In this document: one piece after another, positions 35,771 through 45,990 of the stretch | Layout of the letters: each line of letters opens with the position of its first letter | Numbering within the stretch: the stretch's first letter is position 1 | Source: Gymnopus androsaceus JB14 | Lineage: Eukaryota; Basidiomycota; Agaricomycetes; Agaricales; Omphalotaceae | Assembly (NCBI GenBank): GCA_009733575.1 | Contig: ML769541.1 | Location: forward strand, 26,066-90,065 | DNA: 64,000 bases | Reading direction: 5' to 3' | The notes under the pieces: model-generated | Told to the model about the DNA's origin: nothing | What the model saw: the letters and a program-made list of their open reading frames with translations, nothing else | Databases searched by the model: none | Position numbers and translations under genes: made by a program

Positions 35771-35912
35771 AAGGTTAGAAGTACTTTCTAATTGAGATAT
35801 CCCACCCTCCCTCAAATACTCTGCCAGCCATATGAAGGAGCATATTTCTAGAGACCCAATCTCACACCTGAAAGGCAAACCTAACCCAATAACAGGAAGA
35901 CCTACTATTATC

Positions 35913-38900
35913 CGATGATCAGATAAGATGGCAGAGCATGGAAAGGAGTATCACAAGGGCCTCCAGTTTGATCCAACAGAACTTGACATGGAACAGAAAA
36001 ATGCGGACATTGATACGGTCCTAGTGGAAGTGGACCAGACACTTGATGAAAGAAATAAAAACAGCCTCCAGGAACCTGTAACTGAGGAAAATGTATGCAA
36101 GGCCCTGAAGAGAAGTGCCAAAGGAGTAGCAGCTGGAATATCAGGTGTACCCACTGAGGTATGGATGAAACTGAAGTCCAGATTTGATAAAGATTCAAAG
36201 GCAAATGAAGATCTTCCACCAGAAAAGCAAGAAGTGACTTTCAATGTCATTGCTTTCTTAGTTACAACCTTCAATGATATTGAAACCCATGGATTAACTC
36301 CTGGGAGCAAGTTCAACTCAGGATGGATGTGTCCTATCTATAAGAAAAAAGATCGAACTGAAATAGCAAATTATCGCCCAATTACAGTCATGAATTCAGA
36401 CTACAAGCTTTTCACAAAAGCTTTGACAATTAGGCTGGTGCAGGTGGTCCCCTCCATAATCCACAAAGACCAGGCTGGATTCATGCCACAAAGAAAGATA
36501 ATTGACCACATATATCAGGGTAGAATGTTTATTGAGTATGCTGAACAAGAATCCCTTGATGGAGCCATGGTCCTCCTAGACCAAGAAAAAGCTTATGACA
36601 AGATTTCCCATCATTACCTCTGGAGAACCTTACAAGCTTTTAACCTACCAGAGGGGTTCATCTCCACTGTCAAACACCTATACACAAATGCGGAAACCCA
36701 AGTCATGATTAATGGTGAACTAAGCAGTCCATTCAGAGTCACCAGAGGTGTACGTCAAGGAGACCCACTGTCTTGTCTCCTTTTCAACCTTGCGATTGAA
36801 CCACTTGCTGGAATGATACGACATTCCCCAGACCTCAAAGGATTTGAAGTACCAGGGGCACCAGATCCCCTGAAAGCATCCCTCTTTGCAGATGACACAG
36901 CTGCCTATTTGTGCAAAGATGATAATTTTACAGACCTACTAGAAGTGCTTCAGCAATGGTGCCATGCTTCAAGTGCCAAGTTTAATGTTGAAAAGACTGA
37001 GATCATCCCAGTAGGCACAGAGCAATATCGGAAATCAGTCTGCGAAGACATGTAAATTGAACCCTGATGATGGGGGCTTCCCAGAAAATACCAAAATCCT
37101 TGCAAGATGGTGAGTCGACCAGACATTTGGGGGGCCAATTGGAAACCACACAAACCATACAGACCCTTGGCTTCCACTCATTGAGCGAATTGAGACCATT
37201 CTGGATAGATGTGCTGAGGGTCATCCAACTCTGGAGGCAAAACAGACATCAAATCCAACTTACTATAGGGTCAATAACCCAGTACCTCACCCAAGCCAAT
37301 GGGATGCCAGAAAGTGTCGCAAAGCGCCTAATAAAAATCCAGAAGACCTTCCTGGATGCCCCTGTGAATAAAGCAACAATGGTTGCGCAACTAGAAGAGG
37401 GGGGAAAAAAAATCTTGGATCTCTATGCAAGGAATGATGCAATCCGCTTGATGCAGCTAAAAGCTTATCTAGAGCTAGACCCAACATTGAGGCCCGTTTG
37501 GGCATATATTGCTGATGCTCTACTGCGCAAATGCACTCTGAAAGCAGACAGAATCCAGGATATCCCTGGAAACATACCATACATCCAAAGCTGGAAGCCC
37601 TCTACACGGAACCTCCCAGAGTCCCTGAAGGAGATGGTCAAAGTGGCAAAGAGATATGGGCTGGAATATGAACTGTTAAAGCCTTCACAAGCAATATAGA
37701 TGAATATGCCTCTGTGGCACCACATTGGTGCAGACAAAAATTACAACCAGTACAACAATACTACCTCTTGTGTGTGCTTGCAAAAAAATCATCATGTCAC
37801 TACAGTTAAGGATGCAATAAAAGTGATTGAGCGACTTGACAGTCCTTCACATGAAGGCCACAGGAAGTGCCTTTGCACTGACTGCCTAGATGACCGTCTA
37901 TATAAGAAATGTAAGAACCCAAACCAATGTGCAACAATGGCTGCTGAGAAGTTACAAACCCTCCAAGCAAAATGGGACCCCACACGCACCACACAGATTG
38001 AACAAATAGATCACATAGGCCTGGAGGATGGAGATATCTTGTTTGATGGCAAGATGGAGTCCAGTCACCTGTCAGAAGATTTCCGGGTATTCACAGAACC
38101 CACCAAAGGGGTAAACATCATACCAAGACCCATAGAAGAGCAAGCTGCTCCACCGCAAGATGGACTGGGAGGAGTCACCACAATCTGGTGTGCAGGAAAG
38201 TGCAAAAATGCTAACTCAGATGGAGCATCTGCCATGGCGGGTATCTGGTATGGCCCAGAAAATGAATCAAACAAGTCAATTAAACTTCCAGTCACACTTC
38301 GTCAAACTAGTCCCTCAGCTGAAGCCGTAGCAGTGTTAACAGCCTTACAGAGCATACCTCTCAACCAACCAGTAATCATCATTACTACCAGTGACCAACT
38401 GATAAAGAAATTTAAGAAGCAGATTTATGAGTGGGAGGATAAAGGATTTACAGGAATAAAGGATGCCGCAATACTGCGCCCCATGTTGGCAAACCTGTGG
38501 TCCCGTACTGCAGCAACAATTTTCCGAAAAAGGGGTATCGTACTATGAGCCGTGCTGCATTTGACCAAGTCAGCGAGCTTGCCAGTTCAGATGAGCCTGC
38601 ACCGGGACCCATTAACCTCTCTATACCTGAAGAGTTTGAAATAAATGGAATAAAACTAGCAAACCTCACCCAGTCCACTGCCTACAAGATGATTCAGGTG
38701 GAAGCCTCAAAGAAGAGGGTCCCCAGGGAGCGCACAGAAGCCATACTTTCCATTGTTAAAGAGTCTGTCCATCAACATAACCAAACTACACCAACAACTG
38801 GTGCAATCTGGAAGTCTATACGTAGCAAAATCCTAAGGCGCCGAGTGAGAAATTTCACCTGGGTAGCAATGCATGGTGCCCACAAAATTGGTCGTTTCTG

Positions 38901-39489
38901 GACCCATATTCCCAACTGTGAAGAACGTGCAAATTGCCAGAGATGTGGCACAACAGAAGACATGACTCACATACTCACTGAATGCAAATCTGCCCACCGA
39001 GAACTAATCTGGAACATTGTTAAGAAACTATGGCCAGAACAATTTGGCCCATGGCCTGGAAATAGCCTAGGAACAATACTGGGATGTGCCCTCTACCAAT
39101 TCAAGGATGAGAAAGGAAAACCAAACACAGGAGCTCAACGTCTCTTCACCATCCTGATATCTGAGTGTGCACACCTGATATGGAAATTGAGATGTGATTC
39201 CATAATTGACCGTGAAGGGGCAGAAATATCTAATAAAGAAGCTCATGGTAAACTCAAACAAGTCCTGAATGCCCGCCTGCATCGGGACATCCAACAAACA
39301 AACAAAATGCGCTGGGGTAGTCAAGCTATACCTAAGGAGATGGTGAGCTCAACATGGACACCAGTGCTAAAGGACAATAACATCCTCCCACCAGATTGGG
39401 TAGGGAAATCCGAGGTTTTAGTGGGTATCGGGCCACTAGAAGAATATATACCACCTAACCATGATGATAACATGGTCAACAATACCTGA
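35913..39489 (+). pseudogene. LINE ORF2: reverse transcriptase, RNase H-like, zinc finger (broken)
   Basis: First block (about 35928-37055): RT motifs WMCPIYKKKDRTEIANYRPI, QAGFMPQRKI, VLLDQEKAYDKI, GVRQGDPLSCLLFNLAIEPL and the catalytic SLFADDTAAYL. A frameshift near 37050 leads to a second frame (37067-38548), interrupted by TAG at 37697-37699. This frame has a Cys cluster CLCTDCLDDRLYKKCKNPNQ and an RNase H-like region (GASAMAGIWYG, SAEAVAVLTAL, TTSDQLIKKF). Another shift near 38545 leads to the last frame, to 39489, with CQRCGTTEDMTHILTECKSA, a CCHC finger typical of LINE ORF2. Only about 157 bases separate ORF1 and the RT start, so no endonuclease domain fits. Confidence 0.82.
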
Positions 39490-40216
39490 GTAAACCAGCT
39501 CAGTCTGCCCGAAAGCCCCACACTATAGCAACCGCTATGTGCAAGGTTCCCGCCGTTAGTGCATTTCCTCGGGGTGGCTTTTCTTTCCCTCTGAAGGTTT
39601 GTCTTTTGAATTAATCCTTCACCCATATACCGTAGACACGGGGCTAGCATTGTACGCAGCTGCCAAGAACTACAGTTTTTAAGTAAACAAGTACCACCAA
39701 AAAAAAAAAAAAAAAAAGTATTTAAGCCTTAGCTTCGGATTTTGGGCTTAATAACCCCTTAGGTGACAACACTGGGACTCGTGCCTACATCAAGGTGAAT
39801 GAAAGGATTAGCAGAATATTCAGCTTAAGTGTTTTGGAACATACCGACGGACGAGAGAACAAAATCAACTGGGCCATGAGTCAAAGCCTCATCCCAAGCG
39901 CGTTTCACATCATTCTCAACTAGAGCATCTCCCTTTATAAGATGAGCTTGGCCCGATTTAACATAAGACCGGATGATTTCATCGGAATCAAAGACCGAAG
40001 GCGAACGAAGCATAAATGTGACATTGCACTTTGTTCCCAGAGAGCAAACGATTAGAGACATCATTAGACTTTTAAAACACCAGCAACATACCTAAAAATC
40101 AAAGGGCAGAGTAATAACCAATGTTTTTAGAAGCTCCAATAGCAAGGACGTTCATTGTAGAAGTGATTATGGTTTGATGGGGGTAATTATACGAGGGATG
40201 GGCAGTTGCACAGAGC

Positions 40217-40223
40217 ATTTATA
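40217..40223 (-). promoter_or_regulatory. TATA box, Rossmann gene copy 1
   Basis: The reverse complement reads TATAAAT, 62-68 bases upstream of the ATG at 40155. The same box and spacing occur in all three copies (43297-43303 and 46984-46990). Confidence 0.5.
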
Positions 40224-40548
40224 CTGCAACTTCACGCGTCAGATCATTATCATTACAATCTGATCATTACGTATGTACGAGTATTAGAGTAGATACGCAG
40301 CGCGCCGCAGAAGCGTCTTTTCATGCATATTGAATCGCAATGAGTGGAGCCAGACCATGGTCACTATATATTCATCAGTATTACATAGTATCATGACCCC
40401 GGCTATAGAGATCTGTGGAACTGGAACGAGCGGCGATTTCTCGGCGTATGCGTGAAGTCACGAATCATCGGCATAAATTCTTATCATCGCTGTAGCCCAG
40501 TTGTGGGAAGAGTAAGTATGACGGGCTTGGAAGTTCGAGCTACTTAGG

Positions 40549-40555
40549 TATAAAA
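40549..40555 (+). promoter_or_regulatory. Plus-strand TATAAAA box with downstream ATG remnant
   Basis: TATAAAA is followed about 115 bases later by AAAG-ATG at about 40669 with a short frame MTAPKNSDTGFYDYLSTNTG and a stop. The same leader and ATG recur at about 43822 and 47343, where the frame reads on a few codons differently. It may be the captured start of a lost plus-strand gene, fused tail-to-tail with the WD40 fragments. Confidence 0.3.
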
Positions 40556-40655
40556 GCTGGGATGTCTGAACGTTTGATTTAAGTATCATCGAATCCAATC
40601 TTACAGTGTACATCATGATTGTTCAACACAAGACACTCTTACCCTAACCAACAAT

Positions 40656-41043
40656 TCAATTTCCTAAAGATGACTGCCCCAAAAAATAGCGATACAGGAT
40701 TTTATGACTACCTGTCCACAAACACAGGATAGGAGCATAAAACGGAGCTTTGAGGGGATTACGAAAGTGGTTAAAGCTCGAGGAGGAGGAGAATGAAGTT
40801 GAGGCAGCAGGAGGTACAATAGTAGTAGCCATAGTGTTAGCATGAATGTGTAGCGCTTTCCCTTTACATATCGACCACCCTTGGATGCAACAGTCCTCTC
40901 CTGCAACGAAAAAAGCTCTTCCGCTGGGTCTACACATACTCCCTGTGAAGAAACACAGATCAGCTTTCAAATAGTGCGTTTTGCAAGAGACGAACCAATT
41001 TCTGTGTAACGGAATTCAAGCGTCCATTGAAAGTCCTTGTAGG
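40656..41043 (-). pseudogene. WD40 (DCAF4-like) 3'-end fragment a
   Basis: It matches the end of the gene at 47330-49246. Fragments on the minus strand include FVIPSKL, CVCGQVVIKS and TTIVPPAASTSFSSSSS, plus the stretch encoding TFNGRLNSVTQKL. It has an internal deletion relative to the full gene (the GACTTGCATCG block is missing) and no upstream exons. Not functional. Confidence 0.7.
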
Positions 41044-41507
41044 ACACAAGTTTCCCTCTCCTTCTTCCATGACTTGCATCGTAGAGATAGGAGCATGAAA
41101 CGGTGAAGGGACTACAAAAGTGGTCAAAGCTCGAGGAGGAGGAGGAGGAGGAGGAGGGGGCCAAGGCAGCAGGAGGTACGATAGTAGTAACAATAGTAGT
41201 GTTAGCTACAGTGTGTTGCAGCGAAAACAAAGTCTTCCGCTGGGTCTACACATACTCCCTGGAAAGAAACACAGATCGGCTTTCAAATAGTACATTTTGT
41301 AAGAGACGAACCAATTTCTGTGTAACGGAATTCAAATGTCCGTTGAAAGTCCTTGTAGGTGCACCTTCTACAGGGAACCGCGTTTAATATGTGCGCATGA
41401 TGTATGGATATCTCGTCTCCACTGTTCCGGTGATTATCGAGGTGTTGGACAGACCCAGAAATGTCAATATCAGAGATATACACAGCTTTGCCTTTGGCGC
41501 CTTGGGA
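41044..41507 (-). pseudogene. WD40 (DCAF4-like) 3'-end fragment b
   Basis: A second tandem partial copy directly after fragment a. It includes the poly-Ser tract (expanded GAG/CTC codons at about 41131-41158), the GHLNSVTQ-type region and an upstream exon giving AVYISDIDISGSVQHLD. It ends near 41507, where it joins methyltransferase-derived sequence at GGGAAG, a short shared word at the junction. Confidence 0.65.
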
Positions 41508-41910
41508 AGTTTACTGCCGGAGGATGAGTGTCAAACGAAGTTGTAAGTATATAATCCTCAGAGCGATACGCGTAGAATGGTGTCGAAATATTGAGGGCAA
41601 GGACCGAAAAAAAGTCTGTATATAGAAAAAGTCCGTAACGACCGATCTAGCGCAGCAAGACGGTTGCACAAATATGTAGTAAAGTTGAAATGTAGTAGTG
41701 GGAAGTGTCAATATAGTAGGTGTATAGAAAGTGAAACAGGGTGAACGGGAACAGAAAAACTGAATATATTGGAAACACCGGAGACTGAGTTCTCCGGTGG
41801 GACTCGTCATCAATAACCTACGCTTTGACCAACCTTTAACAATGGGAAGTGGGTACCTTTTTTTTGGCCAAGGGGCTGCTAGCGAAGCCTTGTGATATCC
41901 AGCATTTACC
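41508..41910 (+). pseudogene. Methyltransferase 3' fragment with 320-bp insertion, copy 1
   Basis: It begins AAGTTTACTGCCGGAGGAT (matching 33558-33576 of the methyltransferase) and, after about 320 inserted bases (41528-41847), resumes GGGAAGTGGGTACC and continues past the stop into the same 3' flank (TGATATCCAGCAT). The same insertion at the same site occurs at 45119-45452, so it predates the duplication of this fragment. Confidence 0.65.
41528..41847. repeat. ~320-bp inserted block in methyltransferase fragments, copy 1
   Basis: It starts GAGTGTCAAACGA and ends CGCTTTGACCAACCTTTAA. The two ends are weakly inverted (GGTGTCAAACG against GGTTGGTCAAAGCG). It is nearly identical to 45119-45452 and absent from the intact methyltransferase. 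Non-coding; a small mobile element is possible. Confidence 0.5.
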
Positions 41911-41985
41911 AGCAATTGTGGCCAATTCGATAATCAAATACACGATGTGGATCTTACAGACCTCATCATCAGCATGATTCAGCAA

Positions 41986-42048
41986 TGGTAAATCCTAGAA
42001 TACTAGCGAAGACTAGGGGCGCGCTCTACCAGGTGAGCTAAGAAGTAG
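41986..42048 (-). pseudogene. Decayed tRNA, copy 2
   Basis: It retains the A-box/D-arm (TAGCTCACCTGGTAGAGCGC on the minus strand) and the TATTCTAGGAT word shared with copy 1. The acceptor stem no longer pairs. Confidence 0.45.
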
Positions 42049-42299
42049 CTACCAGTATATGACAAAGCTATAGTACGCACCTAAAAAGATCCAATGAGCA
42101 GTGAATCATGTATTGACACATCAAAGTAAATTCAAATTCCCTTTCTAGTTGATGAAGTACAACTTCGACCGACTACAATCTTTTCGTCATCCAGCAGCGC
42201 TTGTTTGAAAAAATACTGAAAGTTAAAATAGTACTAATAAATATGGATAGGTCAAAAATCTAAATAGTACATACATATTGGTATAAAGAACAAGTCTAA

Positions 42300-43236
42300 T
42301 TAGTACCCGATATTAACAATCTTATCTGAGAATTCATTCCATCGATTTAGCACTGCGTCCGCTACAAAATGCGCCACATCTTTCCTCGAGACAGTCCATC
42401 CACCAATTTCCTCTTCCTGGACTTTATACGCATCTTTTTTCGAGTCAGCTCGACAATCACCATCGGTCAAGAACGCTGGCCTAATGACAAGAACCCCTTT
42501 CAGCGTTCCGGCAGCAGGCAAACCCTCCCTTTCCATCCATCCTTCACCCATAAAATCGTCTCCTGGTCCATCAGTCTCTGTATCCCACTTCCACCCCGCA
42601 CAATACGCGATAGCGCGTTCGGCACCTAGTTTGTCTTTGTGCGGGATGCCCATGGTCGCATACAGCGGCTTCAGAAGAAGAGGAAGAGCAGCGTGACCAC
42701 TATGTGTAAGCCCGCCAGACGAGATGGTGACGATTTTGGGCTTTGGTGACTGTGTGGGCATCGTGCACAATATATTCAAGACGGCCTGGGTGACCAGGTT
42801 GGCGGGAGAGATGATGATGCCTTTGCGCAAACTGAATGATGAATCTTTCAGACTCGCGCCTGCATGAAAGAAAAAATGGATTAGTAGAATATTCAGCTTA
42901 ACTGTTATGGAACATACCGATGGACGAAAAAACAAGATCAACCACGCCATGAGTCAAAGCTTCATCCCAGGCGCGTTTCATATCACTTTCAACCAGAGCA
43001 TTTCCTTTTATAAGATGAGCTTGGCCCGATCTAACATAAGACTGGATAATTTCATCGGAATCAAAGACCGAAGGCGAACGAAGCATAAATGTGACATTGC
43101 ACTTCGCATCTAAGTTTCCAGAGAGCAAATGATTAAAGTCATTGTCAGATTTTTAAGGTACCAGCAACATACCTAAAAGCCGAAGGACAGAGTAATAACC
43201 AATGTTTTTAGAAGCTCCAATAGCAAGGACGTTCAT
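42300..43236 (-). CDS. NAD(P)-binding Rossmann-fold protein, copy 2 (intact)
   Basis: An atypical SDR/NmrA-like protein. Three exons: 43236-about 43173 (MNVLAIGASKNIGYYSVLRL, the dinucleotide-binding GASKNIG), about 43112-42919 (AKCNVTFMLRSPSVFDSDE, SGQAHLIKGNALVE, WDEALTHGVVDLVFSSIG), and about 42859-42300 (FSLRKGIIISPANLVTQAVL, PKIVTISSGGLTHSGHAALP, ERAIAYCAGWKWDTETDGPG, LKGVLVIRPAFLTDGDCRAD, SDKIVNIGY). All splice joins are in phase and no stop intervenes, so of the three tandem copies only this one reads cleanly. Length about 268 residues. A TATA box sits 61-67 bases upstream of the ATG. Substrate unknown. Confidence 0.8.
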
Positions 43237-43296
43237 TGTAGAAGTGATTAGGATTTGATGGGGGGATTGTACGAGGGATTAGCAGTTGTACAGAAC

Positions 43297-43303
43297 ATTT
43301 ATA
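43297..43303 (-). promoter_or_regulatory. TATA box, Rossmann gene copy 2
   Basis: TATAAAT on the minus strand, 61-67 bases upstream of the ATG at 43236, conserved in the other two copies. Confidence 0.5.
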
Positions 43304-43493
43304 CTGCAACTTTATGTTCGTCTGCGCGTAAGCCGAGACATTACGCGTCGGTTTTGGCCCATCCCATGTTGATGTCAGGGCACAATCCAGTAGTGTAGCC
43401 TGTTGTCCTTTCCTATTAGTATCTGTGGAAAGTCCCACTCTAGTAAATATTTCCAGCGTCTCTGACGTTCCGGTCTTAGCCAGCGTGTGGTTG

Positions 43494-43532
43494 TTTTTTG
43501 CCCACCCACGCGGGCCAAGCCCCAGCCAAACC
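43494..43532. repeat. 39-bp dispersed repeat, copy 2
   Basis: Near-identical to 4341-4379, one G shorter in the GCGGG run. It is flanked by GTGGTTG on the left and AACCAC on the right, which could be short inverted ends. Confidence 0.55.
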
Positions 43533-43809
43533 ACAATTCTATGTATGTATGGGAACATACAACTCGTATGATTCCCATACCTCTCCTCTACACTGAACGG
43601 AGTGCACCCAGCTTATCCGCTACATATTCAGCCATCAGTCTCGCGACTGACTCGGCATAAATTCTTATCATCGTTGTAGCGCTAGTAAGTATGAGCTTGG
43701 AAGTTCCAATACATAGATGTAAATGCTGGATTATCTGAACATTAGATATAATTATCATCGAATCCAACCTGACACTGTTCAACGCAAGACACTATTACTG
43801 ATCAACCAT

Positions 43810-44600
43810 TCAATTTCTAAAGATGACTGCCCCAGAAAATAGCGATACAGGATTTTCATGACTACCTGCCCACAAACACAAGTTTCTCTCTCCTTCTTCC
43901 GTGACTTGCATCGTAGAGATAGGAGCATTAAATGGAGCCTTGAAGGGATTACGAAAGTTGCCAAAGCTCGAGGAGGAGGAGGAAGTCGAGGTAGCAGGAG
44001 GTACGATAGTAGTAAGCCATATAAGTGTTAGTTTCAGTGTGTAGCGCTTTCCCAGTATGTATTGCGACCACCCTCGGATGCAACCAGTGCTCTCCTGCAG
44101 CGAAAAGCAAAGTCTTCCGCTGGGTCTACACAGACTCCCTGGAAAGAAATACAGATCAGCTTTCAAAATAGTGCATTTTGCAAAAGACGAACCAATTTCT
44201 GTGTAACGGAATTCAAGTGTCCGTTGAAAGTCCTTGTAGATGTACCTTCTACAGGGAACCGCGTGTCGTACGTGCAGAGCTGCGTAGTACAAGGAGGACT
44301 CCGGAGTGAAGGAACAGGACTAACCTCGCCATTCATCTGACTGACAAGCAACTGCGAGTCTTTCACGAGCTTGAGACACAAAACCGCGTTCCGCGTACCA
44401 GTGTAGACGTAGACTAAATAACATCAAAAAAAAAAAAAAAAAAGTCGAGTCTAGAACGCGGTATGGTGTATGGATACCTCGTCTTGTTCCAGAGCAAAGA
44501 TACCACTGTTCGGCTGTTGACAGACCCAGAAATGTCATATATACAGCTTTTCCTAGTTGGTGCCTGGGGAAGAGGTTCTTCAGCCGTCTGATGTAACTTT
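43810..44600 (-). pseudogene. WD40 (DCAF4-like) 3'-end fragment c
   Basis: It aligns with about 47335-48240 of the full gene but lacks the segment encoding PPDKLNGQLLFRSKAASG, and an intron carries an expanded poly(A) (about 44427-44442). It keeps TFNGHLNSVTQKL in frame, where the full gene has one extra base. No upstream exons, so it is a fragment. Confidence 0.7.
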
Positions 44601-44994
44601 GAGCTCGCCATTCGAACTAGGTATAAAAGCTGGGATGGCTGATCTGATGCTAGCTCACGCGGTGTTGAGGTGAGGAAATCCAACCTCAGTGAGATGTAGT
44701 CGCAGAGAACGCGAGTAGAAACTGAGTAGTACGAACATGCGTGACCAAGTCTATATACGAGCGCCAAACCCGGGCCGAGACGCCAGGATCCCTACTCCAG
44801 TGTACGAGAAACTAGCCACGGTTCGAGACGGTAATCCGTTAGCTCTGCGTGAAGAAAGCCTCAGTAAATGGTTGTATTGAAGATGGGAGGAAGGAAGGAG
44901 CTCGTAACTTATAAGTGTACTTGAATGTGATCAGTGTATGTAATGAGTCTCACCAAGTCCATAGGACTGAAGCGACACTGAATAGGCTCCTTTG

Positions 44995-45560
44995 ACCAAT
45001 AATCGTGCTACCTAGGAGATGGAGAAACGCGATTATCTAGCTCACCATCATGGGCGAGGAGTCGACGAGATCAAGAGGAAATTTGAAGGTGCTGGACTTA
45101 TTTCCTCTGATATGAAACCGGAGGATAGGTGTCAAACGAGGTTGTAAGTATATAATCCTCAAAGCGACACACGTAGAAAGATGTCGAAAGACTGAGGGCA
45201 AGGATCGAAGAAAACGTCTGTATATAGAAAAAGTTCATAACGACCAATCTAGCGCAGCAAGACGGTCGCACAAATACGTAGCAAAAGCGAAATGTAGTAG
45301 CGGGAAGTGACAATATAGTAGGTGTATGGAAAGTGAAACGGGGTGAACGGGAACGGAAAATCTGAACTTGGTACTTATATTGGAACACCGGAGATTGAGT
45401 TCTCCGGTGGGACTCGTCATCAATAACCTACGCTTTGACCGACCTTTAACAGTGGATACCTTTTTTGCCAAGGTGTCAACTTGCTTGTGATATCCAGCAT
45501 GCGCCAGAAATTTTGCCCAATTTCGATAGCGAAGACTTGTGATATCCAGAATGTACCAGC
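44995..45560 (+). pseudogene. Methyltransferase 3' fragment with insertion, copy 2
   Basis: Starts near TCGTGCTACC and gives MEKRDYLAHHHGRGVDEIKR, then FEGAGLISSDMK, as in the intact gene (MEKRDDVAHHHGFGVDEIKR). A short deletion leads to CCGGAGGAT, then the inserted block (45119-45452), then GGATACC and the 3' flank, part of which is repeated twice (TTGTGATATCCAG at about 45487 and 45537). Confidence 0.65.
45119..45452. repeat. ~330-bp inserted block, copy 2
   Basis: Nearly identical to 41528-41847, at the same point of the methyltransferase-derived sequence. Confidence 0.5.
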
Positions 45561-45645
45561 AGTTGTGCCCAATTTCGATATCAAATATACAATATTCATG
45601 CAAAGATAGATGGATTTTACAGACCTCATCATCAGCATGATTCAG

Positions 45646-45711
45646 CAATGGTAAATCCTAGAATACTAGCGAAGACTAGGGGCGCGCTCTACCAGGTGAG
45701 CTAAGAAGTAG
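45646..45711 (-). pseudogene. Decayed tRNA, copy 3
   Basis: Nearly identical to copy 2 (41986-42048), at the same relative place 280 bases downstream of a Rossmann gene stop. Confidence 0.45.
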
Positions 45712-45990
45712 CTACCAGGATATGACAATGCTATAGTACGCACCTACAAAGATTGATGTGCAGTGAATCATGCATTGATCATGACTGGGGTGGCGGGACC
45801 ATATTTACACATCAAAGTAAGTTTGAATTCCCTTTGTAGTTGATGAAGTACAACTTCGACCGACTACAATCTTTTTGTCATCCAGCAGCGCTTGTTTGCA
45901 AAAATACTGAAAGCTAAATAGTACTAATAAATATGGATAGGTCAAAATTATAAATAGTACATACATATTGGTATAAAGCAACAAGTCTAA

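Larger units (their letters stand above)
35196..39717 (+). mobile_element. Non-LTR retrotransposon (LINE), defective
   Basis: A 4.5-kb element ending in an A-run (39699-39717) and flanked by a perfect 13-bp duplication. It contains an ORF1 with a CCHC knuckle, then a reverse transcriptase, an RNase H-like region and a C-terminal CCHC-type zinc finger, an order seen in fungal Tad1-like LINEs. ORF1 is open from the first base of the element, so the copy is 5'-truncated inside ORF1. ORF2 has two frameshifts and an internal TAG, so this copy cannot move on its own. Confidence 0.88.
34544..39774. mobile_element. hAT-like TIR element carrying two further insertions
   Basis: It begins CAGTGTTGTCA (34544-34554) and ends TGACAACACTG (39764-39774), exact 11-bp TIRs that start with CAG as in many hAT elements. 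Subterminal repeats TTAAGCCTTA and AACCCTTA occur at both ends. The flanks share TCGTGCC (left GTCGTGCC, right CTCGTGCC), but offset by four bases, so the target duplication is imperfect. Its own body is only about 520 bp and non-coding; the rest is a TIR/foldback element (34935-35113) and a LINE (35196-39717). Confidence 0.7.
33989..40155 (-). pseudogene. NAD(P)-binding Rossmann-fold gene, copy 1, split by transposons
   Basis: Same three-exon gene as 42300-43236. Exon 1 starts at 40155 (MNVLAIGASKNIGYYSAL) but then has TGA where the other copies have CGA or CGG. Exon 2 (to about 39840) keeps CNVTFMLRSPSVFDSDE and WDEALTHGPVDFVLSSVG, but its splice acceptor has a deletion. Exon 3 (34530-33989) is intact, ending SDKIVNIAY. 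Between exons 2 and 3, at 34544-39774, sits a 5.2-kb nested element. The nonsense codon, lost acceptor and insertion make this a true pseudogene, although exon 3 itself stays highly conserved. Confidence 0.8.
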
